Shown: piece by piece, positions 10,226-17,015 of the stretch
How the letters are laid out: each line of letters starts with the position of its first letter
Position numbering within the stretch: the stretch's first letter is position 1
NCBI GenBank assembly: GCA_008727115.1
Contig: CP044131.1
Coordinates: forward strand, 2,542,001-2,606,000
DNA length: 64,000 nt
Direction of reading: 5' to 3'
DNA from: Comamonas testosteroni
Lineage (GTDB): Bacteria; Pseudomonadota; Gammaproteobacteria; Burkholderiales; Burkholderiaceae_C
Made by a program: the position numbers and the translations under genes
The notes under the pieces: generated by a model
The model's database searches: none
Told to the model about the DNA's origin: nothing
What the model saw: only the letters and a program-made list of their open reading frames with translations

Positions 10226-11599
10226 ATGACTGCGATTTTTCAACCTGCCGCCGCCCCCAGCACCCAGACGCTGACCACCGACCAAGTTCTGCAGCAACTG
10301 CAAGCCCTGCTGGAGCCGCTGGGCCCGGTTGCAGAGGTAGAGACGCTGAACCTGCCCGAAGCGCTGGACCGGGTGCTTGCCCATGACGTGGTCTGCCCGG
10401 TGAACGTGCCCCCCCATGACAACAGCGCCATGGATGGCTACGCCTTCGCCAGTAGCGTGCTGGCACAGAGCCCATCCGGACAGCCGCTGACACTGCGCGT
10501 GGTGGGTACGGTACTGGCCGGCTCCTCCTGGGAGGGCCAAGTCGCCACTGGAGAATGCGTGAAGATCATGACGGGCGCCGTCATGCCTGCGGGTCTGGAC
10601 ACCGTCGTGCCTCATGAGCAGGTCAGCGTTCTGGGAGACTCCATCCTGCTGGGCAGCAACACCATTCAAGCGGGCGCCAACCGCCGCCTGCGCGGTGAAG
10701 ATCTTTTGCAGGGCTCGGTCGCACTGCAGGCCGGTCAGCGACTGACGCCGGCCGCTCTGGGCTTGCTGGCCAGCCTGGGCCTGGGCCAGGTCAGTGTGCG
10801 ACGTCGCCTGTCCGTGGCTTACTTTTCCACCGGCGACGAGCTGCTGAGCCCGGGCTCCGAGCCGCGTGAGGGCGCGATCTACGACAGCAACCGCTTCAGC
10901 CTTCAGGCTCTGCTGCGCCGCCTGGGCGCCCATGTGCTGGACCTGGGCACCGTACCGGACGAGCCCTCCGCCCTGGAAGACCGGCTGCGCGAAGCCGCCA
11001 CCCTGGCCGATGTGGTGCTGACCAGCGGCGGCATCAGCGTTGGCGAGGCCGACCATACGCGCGCCATGCTGCAGCGCCTTGGCACCGTACAGTTCTGGCG
11101 CGTTGCCATGCGCCCTGGCCGTCCCCTGGCCGTAGGCCTGCTCAAGCCTGCAGGGGGCATGTCCTTGGTCAAGTCGGCCCCAATCCCAATCAAGACAAGC
11201 CCCAGCAGCTCTCAAAATCAGAGTGTTGCCATTCCCACTCAGCGCCCTGCCGTGCTGCTGGGTCTGCCCGGTAATCCGGTTGCCGCCATGGTGAGCTTTC
11301 TGATGTTCGTACGTCCTGCCCTGGCCATGCTCGCTGGCGAGCGCAGCCAACCTGCCATACAGCTTCAGGCCATCAGCAGCGAGCCCATGCGCAAGCGCAC
11401 CGGCCGCACGGAATACCTGCGCGGCGTGCTGGAGCTCAATGCGCTGGGGCAAGCCACCGTGCGCACCACCGGCTCCCAGGGCTCGGGCGTGCTCAGCTCC
11501 ATGGTGGCTGCGGACTGCATCATCGTGCTGGACGATGCGCGTGGCGATGTCCTGCCCGGCGAGACGGTCAACATCCTGCCGCTGCGGGGACTGATCTAA
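10226..11599 (+). CDS. moeA: Molybdopterin molybdenumtransferase MoeA
   Basis: About 457 residues. Inserts molybdate into adenylylated molybdopterin. Family motifs are HDNSAMDGYAF, VKIMTGAVMPAGLDTVVPHE, TGDEL, DVVLTSGGISVGEADHT and LLGLPGNPVAAMVSF. The ATG at 10226 (MTAIFQPA) is preferred to the TTG at 10211; a GAGG at 10203 would be nearer the TTG, so this is not certain. Oddity: between GRPLAVGLLKP and AVLLGLPGNP there are about 30 extra residues rich in S, P, K and Q (about 307-338). The DNA there looks like a copy of the dispersed repeat (see 11170-11222). Confidence 0.93.
   Translation: MTAIFQPAAAPSTQTLTTDQVLQQLQALLEPLGPVAEVETLNLPEALDRVLAHDVVCPVNVPPHDNSAMDGYAFASSVLAQSPSGQPLTLRVVGTVLAGSSWEGQVATGECVKIMTGAVMPAGLDTVVPHEQVSVLGDSILLGSNTIQAGANRRLRGEDLLQGSVALQAGQRLTPAALGLLASLGLGQVSVRRRLSVAYFSTGDELLSPGSEPREGAIYDSNRFSLQALLRRLGAHVLDLGTVPDEPSALEDRLREAATLADVVLTSGGISVGEADHTRAMLQRLGTVQFWRVAMRPGRPLAVGLLKPAGGMSLVKSAPIPIKTSPSSSQNQSVAIPTQRPAVLLGLPGNPVAAMVSFLMFVRPALAMLAGERSQPAIQLQAISSEPMRKRTGRTEYLRGVLELNALGQATVRTTGSQGSGVLSSMVAADCIIVLDDARGDVLPGETVNILPLRGLI
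11170..11222 (-). repeat. Dispersed repeat copy inside moeA
   Basis: The minus strand reads TTTTGAGAGCTGCTGGGGCT and continues TGTCTTGATTGGG, matching the TTTTGATAGCTG-N3-GCGCTTG pattern of the intergenic copies at 37667 and 49586. It lies in frame within moeA and coincides with a low-complexity stretch that other MoeA proteins lack. Confidence 0.6.
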
Positions 11600-11646
11600 G
11601 GCCACGCTGCCTGCATCCTTACTCCACCCACTCAGGAAAACATTGC

Positions 11647-11973
11647 ATGCCATACCAAGCCACCCACTGGGCAACCGAGCCCACCCGGCAGGCCATTGAC
11701 GCGCTACAGGGCGTGAGCTTGCTGGAATTTGGCACGCCCTGGTGCGGCCACTGCCTGCGTGCCCAGCCGCTGCTGCAGTCTGCGCTGGCCACGTACCCTG
11801 ACCTGGCCCACATCAAGGTGGAGGATGGCCCCGGCCGTGCGCTGGGGCGCAGTTATCGCGTCAAGCTCTGGCCCACACTGATTTTTCTGCGCGACGGCCA
11901 GGAGGTAGAGCGCCTGGTTCGCCCCGAATCCGAGGACGCCATCCAGCAGGCTTTGCAGCGCCTGACCTCCTGA
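11647..11973 (+). CDS. Thioredoxin-family protein
   Basis: A 108-residue cytoplasmic thioredoxin-fold protein with the redox motif WCGHC at about residues 35-39 (FGTPWCGHCLRAQPLL) and the cis-proline strand KLWPTLIFLRDG near residue 75. The active site is CGHC rather than the CGPC of classic thioredoxin, which usually means a less reducing protein. It follows moeA by 47 bp and is convergent with rnhA across a strong hairpin at 12036-12127. Confidence 0.88.
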   Translation: MPYQATHWATEPTRQAIDALQGVSLLEFGTPWCGHCLRAQPLLQSALATYPDLAHIKVEDGPGRALGRSYRVKLWPTLIFLRDGQEVERLVRPESEDAIQQALQRLTS

Positions 11974-12035
11974 CCACCCTGTCTCCTGAAAATCAGCAGA
12001 GGTCTTCTGCGCAGAAGTCCAAGAAAGCACAAGCG

Positions 12036-12127
12036 AAAAAAGGAGCATGTAGCGCCTGCCAATCCTTGGTTTCAGATACAAAACAATCTGAAATTCAATA
12101 CTGGCGAGCGCTACATGCTCCTTTTTT
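12036..12127. terminator. 92-bp nested palindrome, bidirectional terminator
   Basis: A perfect 20-bp inverted repeat (AAAAAAGGAGCATGTAGCGC and its complement at 12108-12127) encloses a second inverted repeat, TTTCAGAT/ATCTGAAA (12070-12093). The outer stem ends in A6 on one side and T6 on the other, so it can end both the thioredoxin transcript and the rnhA-side transcription. It is far longer than the window's other terminators, so a mobile palindromic unit is possible. Confidence 0.85.
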
Positions 12128-12151
12128 AACCAAGATACACCGCCCCGGGAA

Positions 12152-12601
12152 TCAGCCGTCTTTCAGCGCCAGCTCCACCCCCTTGTTGGCCAGAGCATCG
12201 GCACGCTCATTGCCAGGGTCACCCGCATGGCCCTTGACCCAGCGCCAGTCGATACGGTGGCCGCTGCCCTGCACCAGCGCATCGAGCTGCTTCCACAGCT
12301 CGGCATTCTTGACCGGCTCCTTGGAGGCCGTCTTCCAGCCCTTGGCCTTCCAGCCGTGAATCCACTCTGTAATACCTTTGCGCACGTACTGGCTGTCCAG
12401 GTACAGCACCACATCACAGGGGCGCTTGAGGGCCGACAGCGCCTGAATCACGGCCATCAGCTCCATACGGTTGTTGGTGGTGCCCAGCTCGCCCCCAAAC
12501 AATTCTTTCTGGGCCGCGCCGGCCAGCAGCAAGGCTCCCCAGCCACCGGGGCCAGGATTGCCTTTGCAGGCACCGTCGGTATAGATCACAACTTGATTCA
12601 A
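12152..12601 (-). CDS. rnhA: Ribonuclease HI
   Basis: 149 residues. Cleaves RNA in RNA-DNA hybrids. The catalytic carboxylates are visible: [15 protein letters not shown] (Asp), [15 protein letters not shown] (Glu), [10 protein letters not shown] (Asp) and the C-terminal [10 protein letters not shown] (Asp). Full length and intact. Its start overlaps the stop of the upstream methyltransferase gene by 4 bp, so the two are translationally coupled. The pair is usual in Burkholderiales. Confidence 0.96.
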   Translation of the reverse strand: MNQVVIYTDGACKGNPGPGGWGALLLAGAAQKELFGGELGTTNNRMELMAVIQALSALKRPCDVVLYLDSQYVRKGITEWIHGWKAKGWKTASKEPVKNAELWKQLDALVQGSGHRIDWRWVKGHAGDPGNERADALANKGVELALKDG

Positions 12602-13434
12602 TTTTTTTCCTTGTTACGCCAGATCGTGTCCGGCGACTGCCTGCTGGTCACAGGAGCCTTCAGGCCTGCGGGCAGGCTGCGCTTGCGCCAATTCGGGCTC
12701 ATCAGCTTCATGCCTGGAACGCGCTTGACGGCAACCACGCAGTAAACCCCGCCCAGCACAGGCCAGCAGCGATGGCCCAGGCCTTCCATGAATTGCCAGC
12801 GGCCCAGCCACTTTTCACTTTGAGTGGCAGGACGATAACAGCCAAATTGCACGGCTTCGACCTCAAAGCCCAGCAATCTGAGCCAATCGCGCAAGCGCCA
12901 GTAGCCCACGCCCAGCCTCAGGTCGGGCAGATGGTCTGCGCTGCGTTCCACCCGCCTTTGCAGACCCAGCAAACTGACCGGATTCAAGCCACTGATTACC
13001 ACACGCCCTTCGGGCACCAGTACGCGCGCGGCTTCGCGCAGTGCCGCATGGGGGTCGCTGCAGGCTTCAAGCGTGTGCGGCATCACCAGCAGGTCAAGGC
13101 TGGCTTCGGAAAATGGCAAAGCCTCGGCAGCCGTTCTGAAAGAAGGTGTCAGTGGTGGCTCCAAATCGGGGGCGCTTTTCGCGGGCGCTATCTGCCCCGC
13201 CATGCCTTCTGTCGCCGCTTGCGCTAAAGTGCCTGCTTTTGCATCCGGAACGGGCTCGATCTCATCGAGAGCCAGCCAGCGATGAGGCATGCGGTTGCTT
13301 CGCAGGCCCTGCAGCTTGGCCAGCCCCAGTTGCAGGGCGTGGTAGCCAAAGATGTCGGCCACGGCCTCATCCAGGCGTTGCTGCTCCCATTGCAGAAGAT
13401 AGTGGCCGAGGGCCGAATCCGTCCAGTGATGCAT
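12598..13434 (-). CDS. Class I methyltransferase-like protein (degenerate SAM site)
   Basis: About 278 residues from the ATG at 13434 ([10 protein letters not shown]). The C-terminal half has the post-SAM-site order of class I methyltransferases ([20 protein letters not shown], then [20 protein letters not shown]). The N-terminal half has no recognisable G-x-G-x-G loop and carries a low-complexity insertion of about 40 residues after LDEIEP. Substrate and activity are unknown. It overlaps rnhA by 4 bp and is divergent from gloB with about 20 bp between the starts, so the promoters must overlap coding sequence. Confidence 0.75.
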   Translation of the reverse strand: MHHWTDSALGHYLLQWEQQRLDEAVADIFGYHALQLGLAKLQGLRSNRMPHRWLALDEIEPVPDAKAGTLAQAATEGMAGQIAPAKSAPDLEPPLTPSFRTAAEALPFSEASLDLLVMPHTLEACSDPHAALREAARVLVPEGRVVISGLNPVSLLGLQRRVERSADHLPDLRLGVGYWRLRDWLRLLGFEVEAVQFGCYRPATQSEKWLGRWQFMEGLGHRCWPVLGGVYCVVAVKRVPGMKLMSPNWRKRSLPAGLKAPVTSRQSPDTIWRNKEKN

Positions 13435-13453
13435 CTCTATAATTTTGCAGCTC

Positions 13454-14227
13454 ATGAACCTGTTGCCCATTCCCGCTTTTTCCGACAACTACATCTGGAT
13501 GCTCCACGATGCAGAGCAGGCCATCGTCGTCGATCCGGGCCAGTCCGAGCCCGTTTTGCACACATTGGCGCAGCGAGGCTTGAAACTGCAGGGCATTTTA
13601 GTCACCCATCATCACGCTGACCATGTGGGTGGCATCGACGCCATCCGCGCGGCCACGGGCGCGCCCGTCTGGGGCCCCGCCTATGAGGCTCTGCCTGAGC
13701 CCGTAACCCGCGTGCAAGGCGGCGACAGCGTGGATCTGCTGGGCGGGCCCTGGCAGGTCATCGATGTCCCCGGCCACACCAGCGGACACATCGCTTTTTT
13801 CAGCGCTCAGGCCCAAAGCCAGCCCGTGCTGTTTTGCGGGGACACGCTTTTTTCTGGCGGCTGCGGCCGACTTTTTGAAGGTACGCCTGTGCAGTTGCAG
13901 GCCTCGCTGGACGCACTGGCCGCCCTGCCCGGCAGCACACTGGTGTGCTGCGCACACGAATACACCCTCTCCAACCTGCGTTTTGCGCAGACCGTGGAAC
14001 CAAACAACCTGCAACTGGCTCAGTATCTGCAGCATTGCCAGCAATTGCGCGAGCGCGACTTGCCCACGCTGCCGTCCACACTGCAGACAGAGCTGGCCAT
14101 CAACCCCTTCATGCGTACGCGCGCTGCCGATGTGATTGCGGCAGCCGCAAAGCATGACTCTCAGACCCGGCCCGAGGAGCCCGCCAGCGTGCTGGCCTCT
14201 TTGCGCCAATGGAAAAACGTTTTCTGA
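13454..14227 (+). CDS. gloB: Hydroxyacylglutathione hydrolase (glyoxalase II)
   Basis: 257 residues. Hydrolyses S-lactoylglutathione to D-lactate and glutathione, the second step of methylglyoxal detoxification. The metallo-beta-lactamase motif THHHADHVGG is near residue 55; further metal ligands are in GHTSGHIAFF and FCGDTLFSGGCGR; the C-terminal substrate domain with NPFMRTR is complete. ATG at 13454 (MNLLPIPAF) is chosen over 13445. The stop overlaps the mltD start (TGATG), so the two genes are coupled. Confidence 0.95.
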   Translation: MNLLPIPAFSDNYIWMLHDAEQAIVVDPGQSEPVLHTLAQRGLKLQGILVTHHHADHVGGIDAIRAATGAPVWGPAYEALPEPVTRVQGGDSVDLLGGPWQVIDVPGHTSGHIAFFSAQAQSQPVLFCGDTLFSGGCGRLFEGTPVQLQASLDALAALPGSTLVCCAHEYTLSNLRFAQTVEPNNLQLAQYLQHCQQLRERDLPTLPSTLQTELAINPFMRTRAADVIAAAAKHDSQTRPEEPASVLASLRQWKNVF

Positions 14228-15732
14228 TGAAACTGCTCTCCACCCTGCTGCTTACCAGCGTGCTGATTCTGACCGGCTGCGCCACGACCGGCAGCGTCGA
14301 CCCTATGTACCCCGATGGCCCGCTCAAACCTCTGGGCAAAGGCAAAGTGGGCAACTCCGAAGTCGCCGAGCTTGAAGCCACGGGCGACCTCTGGATGCGT
14401 ATTCGCAAGGGCTTTGCCATGCCCGACCTCGAGCAAGATCTGGTGCAAAACCATGAGCAGTGGTATGGCAGCCGCCCCGAGTACATCCAGCGCATGACGG
14501 AGCGATCGAGCAAATACCTGTTCCACATCGTCGAGGAGCTGGAGCGCCGGAATATGCCAACCGAGCTGGCCCTGCTGCCTTTTATCGAGAGCGCCTTCAA
14601 CCCGCAAGCGGTCTCCAGCGCCAAGGCCGCCGGCATGTGGCAGTTCATGCCTGCCACGGGCACGTATTTCGACCTCAAGCAAAACGCATTCCGCGATGAC
14701 CGCCGTGACGTGCTGGCCTCCACCCGCGCTGCGCTCGACTATCTGCAAAAGCTCTACAACATGTTTGGCGACTGGCACCTGGCACTGGCCGCCTACAACT
14801 GGGGCGAAGGCAGCGTGGGACGCGCCATCAAGCGCAACCAGAAGCTGGGCCAAGCCACGGGCTACCTGGACCTGCAGATGCCTGCGGAAACCCGCAACTA
14901 CGTCCCCAAGCTCCAGGCCGTCAAAAACATCGTGGCTGCCCCTGAGAAGTTCAACGCCGAGCTTCCGATCATTGAGAACCACCCCTACTTCCAGGCCGTG
15001 GAAATTCCTCACGACATCGACGTGGAGCTGGTCGCCAAGCTGGCCGACGTCAGCGTCAAAGACTTCAAGGCCCTGAACCCGAGCTTCCACAAGCCCGTGA
15101 TCTTTGCGCGTGCCACGCCCCAGGTGCTGCTGCCCTGGGACAACGCCAAGGTCTTTCGCCGCAATCTCAAGGCCTACAACGAAGGGCAATTTGCCAGCTG
15201 GACCGTCTGGACCGTACCCACCACCATCACCGTGGCCGAAGCAGCCCAGCGCGTGGGCCTGGGCGAGGACGATCTGCGCTCCATCAACAACATTCCTCCA
15301 CGCATGCTGATCAAGGCCGGATCGGCGCTGATGGTGCCCCGTGATGCCAATGTCAAGGGTGACGTTCCAGGCCATGTGGCGGACAACGGCCAGATCTCCT
15401 TTGCTCCCGAAGTCGTGACCGTTCGCACCACGGTGAGAGCACGCAAACGCGACACGCTGGTCAGCGTGGCCAGCCGCTACGGCGTCAGCGTCTCCAATCT
15501 TGCAGACTGGAACGACCTCAAGTCCACAGCGTCGCTGCGCGCCGGTCAGACGCTGATTGCCTATCTCCCGCGCACGGCCCGCAGTGCGCGCGCCGAAGCC
15601 AGCGGCGGCAAGCGAGGTAACAGCAAAGTCTCCACCAGTAGCCGCAGCAGCGCCAAGGCCAGTAGCACCGCCCGTGGAGGCAAAAGCGCGCCCAAGCCTC
15701 GCGGCGGAAACCCGGCCAAAAAGCGCAAGTAA
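14227..15732 (+). CDS. mltD: Membrane-bound lytic transglycosylase D-like lipoprotein
   Basis: 501 residues. Signal peptide with lipobox LILTGC near residue 19, so an outer-membrane lipoprotein. The SLT catalytic domain (about 100-260) has LPFIESAFNPQAVSSAKAAGMWQFMPATG with the catalytic Glu in ESAF. Two LysM-type repeats follow, at about 345-385 and 405-455, and bind peptidoglycan. The last 50 residues are basic and rich in S, K and G. The ATG at 14227 overlaps the gloB stop. It cuts glycan strands during wall remodelling. The pairing with gloB looks positional rather than functional. Confidence 0.93.
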   Translation: MKLLSTLLLTSVLILTGCATTGSVDPMYPDGPLKPLGKGKVGNSEVAELEATGDLWMRIRKGFAMPDLEQDLVQNHEQWYGSRPEYIQRMTERSSKYLFHIVEELERRNMPTELALLPFIESAFNPQAVSSAKAAGMWQFMPATGTYFDLKQNAFRDDRRDVLASTRAALDYLQKLYNMFGDWHLALAAYNWGEGSVGRAIKRNQKLGQATGYLDLQMPAETRNYVPKLQAVKNIVAAPEKFNAELPIIENHPYFQAVEIPHDIDVELVAKLADVSVKDFKALNPSFHKPVIFARATPQVLLPWDNAKVFRRNLKAYNEGQFASWTVWTVPTTITVAEAAQRVGLGEDDLRSINNIPPRMLIKAGSALMVPRDANVKGDVPGHVADNGQISFAPEVVTVRTTVRARKRDTLVSVASRYGVSVSNLADWNDLKSTASLRAGQTLIAYLPRTARSARAEASGGKRGNSKVSTSSRSSAKASSTARGGKSAPKPRGGNPAKKRK

Positions 15733-15743
15733 GCGCCCCTATG

Positions 15744-15780
15744 AAAAAAGCCCGCAGGTTTTTGGCCTGCGGGCTTTTTT
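15744..15780. terminator. Bidirectional terminator after mltD
   Basis: Stem GCCCGCAGG/CCTGCGGGC flanked by A6 and T6. It ends mltD on the plus strand and also gives a T-run for minus-strand transcription from recR. Confidence 0.93.
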
Positions 15781-15792
15781 CATCGAAGCATG

Positions 15793-15839
15793 AATTTGAT
15801 AGCTGCTTGCGCTTTATAGCCAAGCACTCAAGGTCGATT
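15793..15839 (+). repeat. Dispersed Comamonadaceae-type repeat
   Basis: Reads TTTGATAGCTGCTTGCGCTT followed by TATAGCCAAGC and a CTCAAGGTC tail. It matches the copies at 48414, 49586 and 37667 in core and spacing. It lies between the mltD terminator and the end of recR. Confidence 0.7.
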
Positions 15840-15849
15840 GGACGGTTTT

Positions 15850-16440
15850 TTAGCGTCTGTCCACCAAGGCATGGGCAATCGTTCCCAGGTCCACATACTC
15901 CAGCTCGCTGCCAATGGGCACTCCGCGTGCCAGGCGCGTCACCAGAATACCTCGTGACTTCAAGGCTTCGCTGACCGCATGGGCCGTGGCTTCCCCCTCC
16001 GCCGTAAAGCTGGTGGCCAAGATGACCTCCTGCACCACCCCGTCGCAGGCGCGCTCCAGCAACTGCTTCATTCCAATCTCTTTGGGCCCCACGCCGTCAA
16101 GCGGCGACAGGCGCCCCATCAGCACGTAGTAATAGCCTTGGTACGCCCCTGTGCGCTCCATCGCTGCCAGATCGGCCGGCGCCTCCACAACACACAAGCG
16201 CGCACCATCGCGCCCCGCATCGTCACAAATGCTGCAGATGCGCCCTTCGGTAAACGTATGGCAGCGCTGGCAGTGGTGCACGGAATTGACCGCAGAATCC
16301 AGCGCCCGCGCCAGTTGCAAGGCTCCTGCCTGATCGCGCTGCAGCAAATGAAACGCCATCCGCTGGGCCGACTTGATGCCCACGCCCGGCAGCTTGCGCA
16401 GCGCCTCGATCAAGGCATCCAGAGATTGCACATCCGACAC
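15850..16440 (-). CDS. recR: Recombination mediator RecR
   Basis: 196 residues. Works with RecO (and RecF) to load RecA on gapped DNA. An N-terminal helix-hairpin-helix ([18 protein letters not shown]) is followed by the four-cysteine zinc motif ([16 protein letters not shown]) and a Toprim domain ([16 protein letters not shown]). I choose the GTG at 16440 because AAGGA precedes it at 6 bases; a GTG at 16455 would add five residues. A terminator lies just upstream (16463-16493), so recR is at least partly separated from ybaB. Confidence 0.93.
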   Translation of the reverse strand: MSDVQSLDALIEALRKLPGVGIKSAQRMAFHLLQRDQAGALQLARALDSAVNSVHHCQRCHTFTEGRICSICDDAGRDGARLCVVEAPADLAAMERTGAYQGYYYVLMGRLSPLDGVGPKEIGMKQLLERACDGVVQEVILATSFTAEGEATAHAVSEALKSRGILVTRLARGVPIGSELEYVDLGTIAHALVDRR

Positions 16441-16462
16441 AGCTTGTCCTTTCACTCACCAG

Positions 16463-16493
16463 AAAAAAAGCGATCTGCCACTGCGCAGATCGC
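16463..16493 (-). terminator. Terminator between ybaB and recR
   Basis: Stem GCGATCTG/CAGATCGC with seven T on the minus strand, only 23 bp upstream of the chosen recR start. It would stop or attenuate dnaX-ybaB transcripts before recR. Confidence 0.8.
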
Positions 16494-16655
16494 CTGTCCA
16501 TTGAGCGCATGGCGAAGTTTCACTCTGCACTCAAAGCGGTCAACACGAGCCAGTGAAGCGCAGCTTCACGTTTGAGACGAGGCGCGTGGTCGCAGACAGC
16601 ACCAGAGGTGCGGCAAGACCATGCAACGAAGTATCAAGGCTTGTGTTGGCTGCCG

Positions 16656-16988
16656 TCAAAAGGGGAATTTCATGCCGCCGGGCAGGCCTGGCATACCGGC
16701 GGTGATCTTGCCCATCTTCTCGCTGGAGGTCTCTTCGGCCTTGCGCACCGCAGCGTTGAAAGCTGCAGCCACCAGGTCTTCCAGCATGTCCTTGTCTTCG
16801 GCCAGCAGGCTAGGGTCGATGGTGATGCGCTTGACGTCGTGCTTGCAGGTCATCACCACCTTGACCAGACCCGCGCCGGACTCGCCCTCAACTTCGATGT
16901 TGCCCAGTTCATCCTGGGCCTTCTTCAGGTTGTCCTGCATGGCCTGAGCTTGCTTCATCAAACCGGCGAGTTGTCCTTTGTTGAACAT
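16656..16988 (-). CDS. ybaB: YbaB/EbfC nucleoid-associated protein
   Basis: A 110-residue dimeric DNA-binding protein, with [20 protein letters not shown] opening the coiled coil and a basic-acidic beta core. The C-terminus [16 protein letters not shown] is the glycine/proline-rich tail usual in this family. It sits 27 bp downstream of dnaX in the conserved dnaX-ybaB-recR order. Confidence 0.95.
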   Translation of the reverse strand: MFNKGQLAGLMKQAQAMQDNLKKAQDELGNIEVEGESGAGLVKVVMTCKHDVKRITIDPSLLAEDKDMLEDLVAAAFNAAVRKAEETSSEKMGKITAGMPGLPGGMKFPF

Positions 16989-17015
16989 GAGAATTCCTTC
17001 TTTTGTTGAAACGCC

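Noticed and set aside
9365..11674. A 769-codon open frame on the minus strand opposite moaA-mobA-moeA
   Set aside because: It is the complement of three well-supported genes in high-GC DNA, has low-complexity His/Gln/Gly-rich translation and no family motif.
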